Part shown: in pieces, positions 1 to 6,981 of the stretch
How positions within the stretch are numbered: the stretch's first letter is position 1
Layout of the letters: each line of letters opens with the position of its first letter
Program-made: the position numbers and the translations under genes
Virus record (IMG/VR): IMGVR_UViG_3300006735_000169
Coordinates: 1-28,233 of that record
From: a virus
Reading direction: 5' to 3' (one strand)
DNA length: 28,233 nucleotides
Notes under the pieces: generated by a model
Database searches by the model: none
What the model saw: the letters and a program-made list of their open reading frames with translations, nothing else
What the model was told of the DNA's origin: nothing

Positions 1-380
1 TCTGGTTCCTTAATAGGTGAATTTCTATCAGTAACATCATTCATTACTTTTAATTCAGATACAGGTACAATATGTCTTTCAAATCCTGAACTACTTGTTA
101 CTGTTTCATATTCTTCAGCCCAATGAGCATTGTGTTTTAATAAATACAATGTTCTTTTAGGATCTTCTGAATCATACTCAATACTAACAAATTCTGTGTA
201 GATATCTCTACCCTTTTGTAATTCACTTGGAAAGAAAGATACATGTAACTCATCTTTACCTGATGGTCTATATGCCATTTTTGGTATATATAGAGCATTA
301 ATAGTTCCAATTGTTTGGAAATAATCTTCATGCTCTTTTCTTAATTCTTGTACTTTTGCTTTACGTTCTTGTGGTGTCAT
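1..380 (-). CDS. Conserved-looking hypothetical protein, 3' end outside window
   Basis: An open frame runs leftward from an ATG at 378-380 to the window edge without a stop, giving the first 126 codons. The protein starts MTPQERKAKVQELRKEHEDY and continues as a mixed, soluble-looking sequence with no obvious motif, signal peptide or membrane segment. It begins 4 bases after the stop of the DnaB-type helicase gene, so it is probably the next gene of the same leftward operon. I do not recognise the family. A shorter ORF in another frame (137-331) is a shadow of this gene. Confidence 0.75.
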   Translation of the reverse strand, partial: MTPQERKAKVQELRKEHEDYFQTIGTINALYIPKMAYRPSGKDELHVSFFPSELQKGRDIYTEFVSIEYDSEDPKRTLYLLKHNAHWAEEYETVTSSSGFERHIVPVSELKVMNDVTDRNSPIKEP

Positions 381-384
381 ATAA

Positions 385-1341
385 TTATCTTCTTTGTTCT
401 TGAGGTGGTGTATCCATCTCATGTATTTCCATTCTTTCAAATGCTGCTTTAAAGAAACTCATACGTGTATCACCATTCCTTGCTTTTAAGAAATGTAACA
501 CAAGAGTTCTATCATCCTCTATTATATATCTATCAGGTCCATAGAATCTAATCTTTTGTTTAGCAGGTCGGTTAATACCTATTAAAGTATCAGCATGTTG
601 TAACATAGCATCTGAACCAAATATATCTGATTCTAATACATAGTTACCATACTTACCATTAACTGCTCTGTCTGGATTATCTATATTTCTATTTAATTGT
701 GATAAACATATAAACAAACAAGGATAGTCTCTTTTACATTGAGTAAAAAACTCACCTAATTCAAATAACATATCTAATCTGTTATTTTGATACGGTGCTC
801 TCTTTACTAAAATACTATGATCAAGAGTTATAATAGTTTTTTTACCTTTATGCATATTCATGTAAATATCAACTTGATCTCTCATTTGATTTACAGTCAT
901 TGGTGTAGTTATTTGATCTACAGGACTTTTAATTCTATTTTTAGAATAAGCATGACATTTATCAAATGTTTCTTTATCTAATACAGTTCCTGCACTACAT
1001 AATTCTTTATATGTTTTACCTGTAATAGATGAAAATTCTCTTAATGCTGTAGTTCTACCTACCATTTCAAAACTAAATTCTAAAACTCTAAAGTCTTCAG
1101 CTGGATTAAGAATGAAAGACTCTCTAATAATCTGGTCTTTTATCAAAGTCTTACCCGACCCTGGTCTTCCCCCTATTACTGTAAGAGTATTCCATTCTAA
1201 TCCTTCTGTTATAGCATCATTAAATTTAGGCCATGGAGTTTGTATAGATTTCTCTTTACCACTCTGCCTAGCAAGCATATATTTCAGTGCTTCATTAAAA
1301 GCATGATATTGTCCATCCCATTCTTGTTTAATTTGACTCAT
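385..1341 (-). CDS. DnaB-type replicative helicase (RecA-fold domain only)
   Basis: Replicative DNA helicase core, expected to unwind the phage fork as a hexamer. Walker A GGRPGSGKT lies at residues 57-65, the DnaB 'FSxEM' motif (FSFEM) at 89-93, Walker B TIITLDHS at 169-176 with D174, the sensor motif LSQLNR at 213-218, and the arginine-finger region KARNGDTR at 286-293. At 318 residues it corresponds to the C-terminal ATPase domain and lacks the N-terminal scaffold domain of cellular DnaB (about 450-470 residues). That could mean primase or loader contacts are made differently. Its start overlaps the end of the 1338-1937 gene by 4 bases (ATGA), so the two are probably translationally coupled. 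The motif set makes the family assignment secure; its exact role in this phage is inferred. Confidence 0.93.
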   Translation of the reverse strand: MSQIKQEWDGQYHAFNEALKYMLARQSGKEKSIQTPWPKFNDAITEGLEWNTLTVIGGRPGSGKTLIKDQIIRESFILNPAEDFRVLEFSFEMVGRTTALREFSSITGKTYKELCSAGTVLDKETFDKCHAYSKNRIKSPVDQITTPMTVNQMRDQVDIYMNMHKGKKTIITLDHSILVKRAPYQNNRLDMLFELGEFFTQCKRDYPCLFICLSQLNRNIDNPDRAVNGKYGNYVLESDIFGSDAMLQHADTLIGINRPAKQKIRFYGPDRYIIEDDRTLVLHFLKARNGDTRMSFFKAAFERMEIHEMDTPPQEQRR

Positions 1342-1937
1342 ACTACTTTTTCTTTAAAATGATCATTATTATCAGTTTTTACACCATCACGGATCATATC
1401 ACAGTAGTCAGCTAATTCTGAAATTTTTACTTTATTTTTATCTGATTTACATATAAAATATTGACTTGTTTTCATATACATATAGTCTTTATCTTTATAT
1501 TCATTGACATACATAACTGTTGCATGTGCAACTTCATCCCATGTATAATCATAAGTATCAAAGAACCATCTAAATGCATTTTCTAATGTCTTAACATTTT
1601 GTCTACCTGGTTTACCACTTGGTAATTTACCTGCAGGAAACGCTTCTCTATATACTTTAAGCATTTCTACATAACCTTCACCTAATAATTGTCTACTAGT
1701 TCTTTTTTTAGCAACTCTAAAATATTGATCATATTTAGCACAAATTCTTGTACCTTTTGGTGTCAATGAATACATTGGTCCTTCTTTATATGCTATTAAA
1801 CCTAATTTAATTAATGCTCCTGCATCATATTGTTTGTCTTGTATAGGAAAAGAAATACTATTCTTTATCCCATATAAGAGAAGTAATTGGTTCGGTGTAA
1901 GCTTGTCTTTTAATATTTTCTGGAATAGTTCTAACAT
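1338..1937 (-). CDS. Putative winged-helix replication accessory protein
   Basis: A 199-residue soluble protein lying between a DnaA-domain-IV-like gene and the DnaB-type helicase. The N-terminal 60 residues (LTPNQLLLLYGI ... LIKLGLI ... YSLTPKG) read like a winged-helix domain: helices followed by a 'YSLTPKG' wing. The C-terminal half has an aromatic helix (FRWFFDTYDYTWDEV). The chosen ATG gives an 80-base overlap with the upstream gene; the next Met (MYSLT) would cut through the winged helix, so I keep the long form. By position it could be a helicase loader or replication-initiation partner. That is inference, and I recognise no named family. Confidence 0.72.
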   Translation of the reverse strand: MLELFQKILKDKLTPNQLLLLYGIKNSISFPIQDKQYDAGALIKLGLIAYKEGPMYSLTPKGTRICAKYDQYFRVAKKRTSRQLLGEGYVEMLKVYREAFPAGKLPSGKPGRQNVKTLENAFRWFFDTYDYTWDEVAHATVMYVNEYKDKDYMYMKTSQYFICKSDKNKVKISELADYCDMIRDGVKTDNNDHFKEKVV

Positions 1938-2409
1938 AATTTTTAATATTTTTTTTTAATTCATCATATGCCTCACAAATTTGTTTATCATTTATTTCTA
2001 ATAAACCTTCTATCTGTTTAATACTATGTATTACACTTGCATGATGTTTATTAATATGTGCCCCTGTGTATTGTAATGTAAAACCCATTTTATTACACAT
2101 AAAGCAAAAGAGTTGTTTAAATATTACAAATTCTCTTTTTCTACACTCTTTTCCAAGAGTTCTCCATCCTTTATATTCTGGATATAATGTACGCATTGTA
2201 CCTAATACTAATTTTTCAAGTATTTCTATTGTTTTAATTTGATGAGCTGATTTCATTGCTTGAATTTCATCTTCCCATTTTTTAACATCTACAACGATGT
2301 TTGATTTATCACTTATAAGTATACTAATATTTTTTTCATACTTTGATTCAAATCTGTTTTTAAACTTTTGAATCTCATTAGTCATTTTTAAAATATCTTC
2401 TTGAAACAT
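1858..2409 (-). CDS. Protein with a DnaA domain IV-like DNA-binding helix-turn-helix
   Basis: A 183-residue protein. Residues about 92-135 resemble the C-terminal DNA-binding domain of DnaA: KREFVIFKQLFCFMCNKMG, then a gap, then HHASVIHSIKQI (122-133). The last block matches the DnaA signature in which a His-Thr/Ser-Val-x-His helix contacts the DnaA box. No AAA+ ATPase domain is present; the first 90 residues are a lysine-rich, probably helical or coiled segment. It is first in a three-gene run with the wHTH-like and DnaB-type proteins, and a palindromic promoter-like site lies immediately upstream. A role in recognising the phage origin and recruiting helicase, or in competing with host DnaA, is inferred. 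Family match is by eye, moderately sure. Confidence 0.72.
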   Translation of the reverse strand: MFQEDILKMTNEIQKFKNRFESKYEKNISILISDKSNIVVDVKKWEDEIQAMKSAHQIKTIEILEKLVLGTMRTLYPEYKGWRTLGKECRKREFVIFKQLFCFMCNKMGFTLQYTGAHINKHHASVIHSIKQIEGLLEINDKQICEAYDELKKNIKNYVRTIPENIKRQAYTEPITSLIWDKE

Positions 2410-2425
2410 ATTGATTTATTTAAGG

Positions 2426-2457
2426 TTTGTAAAGATACTAAATTTATTGTATCTTTA
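2426..2457. promoter_or_regulatory. Divergent promoter region with 8-bp palindrome
   Basis: This sits between divergent genes starting at 2409 (minus) and 2481 (plus). On the plus strand a TTTG (2426-2429) is followed after 20 bases by TATCTTTA (2450-2457), close to the Bacteroidota -33 TTTG / -7 TAnnTTTG pattern. AAAGATAC (2431-2438) and GTATCTTT (2449-2456) form a perfect inverted repeat, so a similar -7-like box faces left at 2430-2437. The symmetry could be an operator or simply back-to-back promoters. Confidence 0.5.
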
Positions 2458-2480
2458 TGTATAATTAAATACTATTTATA

Positions 2481-3011
2481 ATGGCTAAAAAGAAAAAAAC
2501 AACCACTAAAGAAACTGAAGAAAAAAAACTACATGCTGATCCTATTACACAAGAGCAAAGAGATAAAGCAGTAGATAAACTTAAACAACTTAAAGAAGGA
2601 AATGTTGTTACAATTCCTGCAGATGCTATTGTAAACGTACCTATATCAGGTAGTTTTAGAAAAGCAATTGAAGGTGTTTTATATTATTTAATGGAACCAT
2701 TAAATGCAAGTCAAATTATAGCATCAATGTCTAAAGTAAAAACTAACTTTGAAGATCTTGAACCAGAACAAGTTAATGATACGGATAGAGCTATATGGTG
2801 TATTATGTCACTACTCTCTGAACTTCATTGGCAAGCTGCTCAACAAGGTAAAGCAGTAGAAACAGATCAAAAAATTGATGAAACTATTTCCACTATGATA
2901 GCTGGAATAGATGGTGCTACTGAAGAATTTGCAAAAAAAGCTCAAGAGGTAAAATCTAAAATTACAAAAGACAAGCCGGGAGAATTAAGATTAAAAAAAG
3001 ATAAATCTTAA
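2481..3011 (+). CDS. Hypothetical Lys-rich, helical protein (isolated plus-strand gene)
   Basis: A 176-residue protein and the only rightward gene in the leftward block. It begins with a lysine tract (MAKKKKTTTKETEEKK), has a central hydrophobic helical part (about residues 55-120, e.g. FRKAIEGVLYYLMEPLNAS and WCIMSLLSELHWQ), and ends in a charged, probably coiled tail. No catalytic motif, signal peptide or membrane helix is evident. It has its own promoter-like site at 2426-2457 and its stop overlaps the convergent oxygenase gene by 4 bases. Its orientation matches the late genes, which might mean expression with virion proteins; that is a guess from strand alone. Confidence 0.8.
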   Translation: MAKKKKTTTKETEEKKLHADPITQEQRDKAVDKLKQLKEGNVVTIPADAIVNVPISGSFRKAIEGVLYYLMEPLNASQIIASMSKVKTNFEDLEPEQVNDTDRAIWCIMSLLSELHWQAAQQGKAVETDQKIDETISTMIAGIDGATEEFAKKAQEVKSKITKDKPGELRLKKDKS

Positions 3012-3736
3012 GACACCCAACCTGTTATTGATAATCTAGGTTTTTTAACACCAATAGATACTGGAGAAACAAAATGAGGAATTCCTATTCTATTTTCTTC
3101 AGGTAAATTCATTAATGTTAATGCTAATCTATTATAAGATGATAGAACTACTTTTTTTATTGTTCTCCAATCATCTTCTAATAAATATAAATTGCCTCCA
3201 TATTGTGGTTTCCAATTTTTAGATAAACTATATACAAAGTTTATAGTTCCTTTATCTATATCATGATGAGGAGATAAAAATTGTCCTGATGTATATCTAC
3301 TACAAAATACTTCTCCAGACATTGACATGTCTATTTTTGTAATATCTTTTATGAATTTCTTAAAATTATCACTTTTTAAGAATTCTTTATATTCACATTC
3401 TAAACAATTACAATTTTCTGCATGATTTATACTTCTATCAAATATATATGTAAATAATTCTTCACCAAAATCTTTATATGCATGCATATATAAATTATTT
3501 ATTTTATTATCATTTTTTGGTAATTTTCTAATTACTTTCATATTATCTCCAGATAATGATTGTATGCAATAAGAAGTATACCACCAATCTTCTGGCATTT
3601 CAAATGCTAAAAAGTTATATAACTTATCTGCAGATCTTCTATCTAAAAAATTTTCAATAATCACTGTTTTGTTCTTTTTAAAATCAGATCTTAATTTCTT
3701 TATATTTAATTTATTATTTATTTTAAAATTTTCCAT
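3008..3736 (-). CDS. 2-oxoglutarate/Fe(II)-dependent oxygenase (prolyl-hydroxylase-like fold)
   Basis: A 242-residue enzyme with the jelly-roll iron-binding triad of 2OG-Fe(II) oxygenases. HxD is at H157-D159 (SPHHDID), the distal His is H221 (IPHFVSPVS), and a 2OG-binding Arg is at about R234 (PRLSITGW). The strand GGNLYLL (180-186) is typical of the prolyl-4-hydroxylase-type branch. Such enzymes hydroxylate proteins or nucleic-acid bases; the substrate cannot be read from the sequence. A small Cys cluster (C109, C111, C114) is extra. It overlaps the 3736-4119 gene by one base and converges on the 2481-3011 gene. 2OG oxygenases are common in marine phages, and a role in modifying virion proteins or DNA is only inferred. 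Confidence 0.85.
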   Translation of the reverse strand: MENFKINNKLNIKKLRSDFKKNKTVIIENFLDRRSADKLYNFLAFEMPEDWWYTSYCIQSLSGDNMKVIRKLPKNDNKINNLYMHAYKDFGEELFTYIFDRSINHAENCNCLECEYKEFLKSDNFKKFIKDITKIDMSMSGEVFCSRYTSGQFLSPHHDIDKGTINFVYSLSKNWKPQYGGNLYLLEDDWRTIKKVVLSSYNRLALTLMNLPEENRIGIPHFVSPVSIGVKKPRLSITGWVS

Positions 3737-4119
3737 TATCTAAGATTTATACCAGTAAAGTCTCCCATTTCAATTAATTCTTGAATTACAAGATTTAACT
3801 CTTGTTTACTACATTTAGCAAAAGATTTACAATATTCTGATCCTCCTTTGTTTATACATAGTCCTGCTTTTCTTTTGACTTGTAATTTCATTTCACCAAA
3901 ACTATATCCTATATCATTAGCTAGTTCTCTAATCATAGCATGAATCTTTGCAATTTGTGCAGCAGTTCCATTCTCAGTAGATATACTAGCAAATATTTCT
4001 ATTTTAGTTCCTTCAGGTAATTCTTTAATCCAATTTTCATAAAGAGTGCCTTTAGCCTTTATAGTGTGAATAAGTTCTCCATCCACTTTTTTTAATATTG
4101 AAAAGAAATTATTTTTCAT
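3736..4119 (-). CDS. Hypothetical, possibly NinB-like recombination/replication protein
   Basis: A 127-residue protein. Residues 50-75 (GTAAQIAKIHAMIRELANDIG) followed by an EMK...K segment and a late KCSKQELNLVIQELI helix recall small phage proteins annotated as NinB-like or ssDNA-associated, where an 'xxAQ...' helix precedes a 'S..EL...I' helix. The resemblance is loose. It lacks signal and membrane segments and carries three cysteines (in AGLCIN, EYCKSF and AKCSKQ). Genes on both sides overlap it by a few bases, so it is expressed within the leftward operon. Confidence 0.75.
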   Translation of the reverse strand: MKNNFFSILKKVDGELIHTIKAKGTLYENWIKELPEGTKIEIFASISTENGTAAQIAKIHAMIRELANDIGYSFGEMKLQVKRKAGLCINKGGSEYCKSFAKCSKQELNLVIQELIEMGDFTGINLR

Positions 4120-4313
4120 ATCATTTCATTTTGACGTTCATTAATAATTTCATTAACAGCATCTATTTTACCGGTTAAATGTAACCATCTATTTATATGT
4201 TTTCTTTTTGTCCAAATAGTAACAGATGCTTTGTCTTCTTGTATAGCTTGAATAGCACGTTGTAATCTTTCCCAATCATTTTTGGATAAGGTGTACTCTT
4301 CAAGTATTTTCAT
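4116..4313 (-). CDS. Small hypothetical protein
   Basis: A 65-residue helical, charged protein (MKILEEYTLSKNDWERLQRAIQ...). Its stop overlaps the start of the downstream gene by 4 bases, and its start lies inside the 3' end of the 4300-4560 gene (14-base overlap). That packing supports it being a real operon member. No recognisable domain. Confidence 0.65.
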   Translation of the reverse strand: MKILEEYTLSKNDWERLQRAIQAIQEDKASVTIWTKRKHINRWLHLTGKIDAVNEIINERQNEMI

Positions 4314-4560
4314 GATCCTCTGTTATTTCTTTTTCTATTTCATACATAACATCAGGACATAATTCATAAAAGAAATCAGCCATATCAACTTGTTCATCAG
4401 TTGATGTATTAATTTCATCATTCCATAAGTAAACAGCATGTACTTCTACTGTTGATCCTGTACCAGGATAGTCATGCGTAGCTGGTTCAGCTGGTACATA
4501 GTTATATTCTATATCTAGATCCCATTCATTTATTTTTTTTGAGTAAGTGTTTTTTGGCAT
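4300..4560 (-). CDS. Small acidic hypothetical protein
   Basis: An 86-residue protein with a short basic start (MPKNTYSKK) and an acidic rest (...EIEKEITEDHENT). The central part (STVEVHAVYLWND) looks like beta strands, followed by a helix (DMADFFYELCPDVMYEIEKEI). There is no signal peptide or known motif. It overlaps genes at both ends in the leftward operon. Confidence 0.7.
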   Translation of the reverse strand: MPKNTYSKKINEWDLDIEYNYVPAEPATHDYPGTGSTVEVHAVYLWNDEINTSTDEQVDMADFFYELCPDVMYEIEKEITEDHENT

Positions 4561-4627
4561 TTTCTTGTTTTTTTAATAATTTTTTTAAATATTCTGCGGG
4601 CGTACCTTCCCATTTTTCATTCTTCAT
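4526..4627 (-). CDS. 33-residue basic micro-ORF
   Basis: An ATG at 4625-4627 opens a 33-codon frame starting MKNEKWEGTPAEYLKK and ending in a Lys-rich helix. It overlaps the stop of the zinc-ribbon gene by 11 bases and the start of the 4300-4560 gene by 35 bases, bridging what would otherwise be a 56-base gap in the operon. Its amphipathic, ordered beginning looks coding, but the length gives little statistical support. Confidence 0.45.
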   Translation of the reverse strand: MKNEKWEGTPAEYLKKLLKKQENAKKHLLKKNK

Positions 4628-4817
4628 TTGAATGAATATGTTTTTCATCTTTCCCATACTTTTTTTTTATTTTGAATAACTCTATTCTTACAGGAAGAAC
4701 GTGATCTGCATTACAGTCATCACAACATTTTCCTTTTTCTTTTATAGGGTTAGGGTTGTTACCATAACCATAAGTTGTAAAACCACATATACAGCATTTA
4801 AAATAATTACCTGTCAT
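4617..4817 (-). CDS. Small zinc-ribbon protein
   Basis: A 66-residue protein with two cysteine knuckles, C8/C9-x-C11 and C31-C32-x-x-C35, separated by a 'GYGNNPNPIKEKGKCC' loop. This spacing and loop are typical of short phage zinc-ribbon proteins that carry a 'YGNNPxP' turn. The second half is a basic helix (VLPVRIELFKIKKKYG). Function unknown; nucleic-acid or protein binding is plausible. It overlaps neighbours on both sides. Confidence 0.75.
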   Translation of the reverse strand: MTGNYFKCCICGFTTYGYGNNPNPIKEKGKCCDDCNADHVLPVRIELFKIKKKYGKDEKHIHSNEE

Positions 4818-4932
4818 TTTTAAAGTATTTATAAATATTTTTCCAATTATTTATACTTAATTGTGTAAAGTAATTATCCCAAAATAACCATTTTATTGGT
4901 GCAATAAATATATAATATAGTATCTTTTTCAT
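4807..4932 (-). CDS. 41-residue aromatic/basic micro-ORF
   Basis: ATG at 4930-4932, stop at 4807-4809. The peptide starts MKKILYYIFIAPIKWLFW, a hydrophobic N-terminus that could insert in a membrane, followed by a polar Asn/Lys-rich tail. It shares an ATGA start/stop overlap with the 4929-5018 ORF upstream and runs into the start of the zinc-ribbon gene. The chain of coupled overlaps is the main evidence that it is real. Confidence 0.5.
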   Translation of the reverse strand: MKKILYYIFIAPIKWLFWDNYFTQLSINNWKNIYKYFKNDR

Positions 4933-5018
4933 TCAAAATTACTTTTAACTAAACGCCAGATAATAAAAGCAATTATACTTAATATCATAAGGGCAATTAA
5001 TTTTTTAAATATTATCAT
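4929..5018 (-). CDS. 29-residue single-pass membrane micro-ORF
   Basis: ATG at 5016-5018, stop at 4929-4931. The peptide MIIFKKLIALMILSIIAFII is almost entirely a transmembrane helix, followed by WRLVKSNFE. It is linked by ATGA overlaps to the ORFs on both sides. A tiny membrane protein is plausible; function unknown. Confidence 0.5.
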   Translation of the reverse strand: MIIFKKLIALMILSIIAFIIWRLVKSNFE

Positions 5019-5140
5019 TTTTTAATTTGTTTTTCTATCCAATCACTTATTTGTGTTGTAATATATATTCCAATAGCAATACCTGCCATTAATGCTAGAC
5101 TAACGGCAGTTATTACTACTACATAATTAATTATCTCCAT
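5015..5140 (-). CDS. 41-residue single-pass membrane protein
   Basis: ATG at 5138-5140, stop at 5015-5017. The peptide begins MEIINYVVVITAVSLALMAG and has a clear transmembrane helix, then a charged end (QISDWIEKQIKK). Its start overlaps the end of the His-rich exported protein gene by 10 bases and its stop overlaps the next ATG. It fills a gap that otherwise has no annotated gene. Small phage membrane proteins often serve as lysis regulators or superinfection factors; no specific role can be assigned. Confidence 0.55.
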   Translation of the reverse strand: MEIINYVVVITAVSLALMAGIAIGIYITTQISDWIEKQIKK

Positions 5141-5607
5141 CTTTGTATGTTGTTTTTAATTTTTCTACTAAAATAACGTCTTAAAGATTCAGGACAATCA
5201 TATTCCCAATAACCATCTCTATGTACTATTACACTATAATCATGCATAGTATAATCAGGATGATCAAATGTTGCAACAACACGAGGTTTACCATACTCTA
5301 AAAAGTATGAAGCTTGTACATGTCTTCTTTTTCTTTCTAAAGTCCATTCATCTCTTCTTGGAATATATCTAAAATGCATTTCCATAACAGTATTATCACT
5401 CCACCCATAGTCATTATAATAATGATTAGGTCTATTGTTATTACCTATTACATCTAACAGTGCCATACCAAACCAAAAATTATAATTAGGTTTGTGTACA
5501 TGATGGTTATGGTGTTTACCTTTATGACCATGTTTGTTTTTATGTTTTGGTTTTTGTGCAAAACATATACTTGTAGCTAATAAAGCCAATAGAATTATTT
5601 TTTTCAT
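5131..5607 (-). CDS. Exported His/Lys-rich protein
   Basis: A 158-residue protein with a classical signal peptide (MKKIILLALLATSICFAQ, cleavage near residues 17-18; a Cys at 15 also makes a lipoprotein reading worth testing). It is followed by a His/Lys-rich segment at 19-39 (HKNKHGHKGKHHNHHVHK) that could bind metal ions or polyanions. The rest is rich in aromatic and charged residues with no named fold. The AQ ending of the leader is common in Bacteroidota exported proteins. In this early block it may act on the periplasm or cell surface, for instance in superinfection exclusion, but that is speculative. It starts 4 bases after the SF2 helicase gene in the opposite direction of reading, i.e. 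just downstream of it. Confidence 0.85.
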   Translation of the reverse strand: MKKIILLALLATSICFAQKPKHKNKHGHKGKHHNHHVHKPNYNFWFGMALLDVIGNNNRPNHYYNDYGWSDNTVMEMHFRYIPRRDEWTLERKRRHVQASYFLEYGKPRVVATFDHPDYTMHDYSVIVHRDGYWEYDCPESLRRYFSRKIKNNIQRWR

Positions 5608-5610
5608 TTT

Positions 5611-6717
5611 TTAATTTTTTAAAGGATTATAATACTTAATTTTATCTTTATCAAAAGTAGATAGTGCGGAGTTTACCCATTTTACATCCTGAGTATTTTT
5701 ATAACACAATATATGGCAAGTAGCAGTCTCACTTGGATTTAGGCGCAGCAAACGTCCTATTCTTTGTGCTGACTTACGTTCATTACCATATGCATGCATT
5801 ATAATACCTTGACGTAAATTAGGTATAGTAACTCCTTCACTTAATTGTAATACACAAGACAGCTTATCTATTCTACCATCACTGAATAACTGTAAGTTAT
5901 CTTCTGATGCAATATTTTTAGAATGATAGCTGTGTTGACACATTCTATCAGCTTGTGCTTGTGTATTAGCAAAGACAATACATTTCTCACCAACATTTCT
6001 TATCAAACCTTTAGCATATTCTTCTTTGGTTGGATAGTCCATCATGGATTTCATACGCATAATAGATAAGAATTGTCTTTGTTTTGGTACTTGAGCATCA
6101 CCCAAAGCACCTGTATAGTACTGATAATCAGCTAGTTCTGAAGTATACCATGTTCTTCCATCTTTAGTAGATTTTTTAACATTCTTTACTTTAGATAATT
6201 CTAATTCATGTACTATAATTTGATAGTCATTAAGTATGTTACTGTCAGCTGCATCATCTACACTAAATGTGTATCTAACAGGACAATATCTATTAACCAT
6301 TTTAAGTTTCTCTCCTGATTTAGGTGGTGTACCAGTTAAACCTAGTATTCTACCTTTAAATTCATTTAAGAAATCTTCATGACTTTCTAATAAACTATGA
6401 CATTCATCTAAATAGACTGTATCATAATCATTTGCTTTCTTTTTATTTAATGATAAATATGTTGTAAACTCTATGTGATTTAATAAAGTTTGTTTACCCA
6501 TTAAATTTATCTCATTGACCCATGAGTCTTTAACAGACCATTTTGGAACAACAACTAAAACTCTTGTGAAAGCATCAAAGAGTTTTTCTAAATGATATAG
6601 TGCAATTCTAGTTTTACCAACACCCATTGATATTGCTAGTGTGCCTCTTTCATATTCAAGTGCTTTAGATAAAGCCTTAAGTTGTACTTCTTCTCTTGAT
6701 ATTTCTTTCACTTCCAT
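5611..6717 (-). CDS. SF2 DNA helicase (SNF2/SSL2-like)
   Basis: A 368-residue superfamily 2 helicase or translocase. Visible motifs: motif I MGVGKT (31-36), motif II DECH (104-107), motif III LTGTP (127-131), a second RecA domain starting near KCIVFANT (245-252), and motif VI SAQRIGRLLR (316-325). It is compact for the family, with little beyond the two RecA domains. Similar helicases recur in crAss-like and other Bacteroidota phages near replication genes. It could remodel forks or recombination intermediates. It directly follows the 6718-6981 gene with no gap, so it is in the same leftward operon. Confidence 0.92.
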   Translation of the reverse strand: MEVKEISREEVQLKALSKALEYERGTLAISMGVGKTRIALYHLEKLFDAFTRVLVVVPKWSVKDSWVNEINLMGKQTLLNHIEFTTYLSLNKKKANDYDTVYLDECHSLLESHEDFLNEFKGRILGLTGTPPKSGEKLKMVNRYCPVRYTFSVDDAADSNILNDYQIIVHELELSKVKNVKKSTKDGRTWYTSELADYQYYTGALGDAQVPKQRQFLSIMRMKSMMDYPTKEEYAKGLIRNVGEKCIVFANTQAQADRMCQHSYHSKNIASEDNLQLFSDGRIDKLSCVLQLSEGVTIPNLRQGIIMHAYGNERKSAQRIGRLLRLNPSETATCHILCYKNTQDVKWVNSALSTFDKDKIKYYNPLKN

Positions 6718-6981
6718 TTAATTTAAACTTATGTCATTATCTTTTAATAGATCATATATTTCTGAATTAAATCTTACTTGATCTATTTCATTAAATCTTT
6801 TTTCCATTTCTTTAAACTCACTGTCACCCATAGTTCTCATTTCCTGTCCGTCAACTTCATTTACTATGTGTAGAAATGCTTCCTGATCTATCATCTCAGG
6901 ATTTTTTGATATTATATGTGCAACCTCTAATAATTGCTCTGGTTTTAAATTGTTTGCTAAATATTTTAATAATTCTATCAT
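6718..6981 (-). CDS. Hypothetical helical acidic protein
   Basis: An 87-residue, mostly helical acidic protein (MIELLKYLANNLKPEQLLEVAHII...). Its start overlaps the HNH gene by 4 bases and its stop abuts the helicase gene. No motif recognised. The 'LKPEQLLEVAHIISKNPEM' repeat of short helices may be a protein-binding module; that is a guess. Confidence 0.75.
   Translation of the reverse strand: MIELLKYLANNLKPEQLLEVAHIISKNPEMIDQEAFLHIVNEVDGQEMRTMGDSEFKEMEKRFNEIDQVRFNSEIYDLLKDNDISLN

Noticed and set aside
137-331. 64-codon minus ORF near the left edge
   Set aside because: A different frame (1-380) is open to the edge, starts right after the helicase gene and reads as a normal protein.
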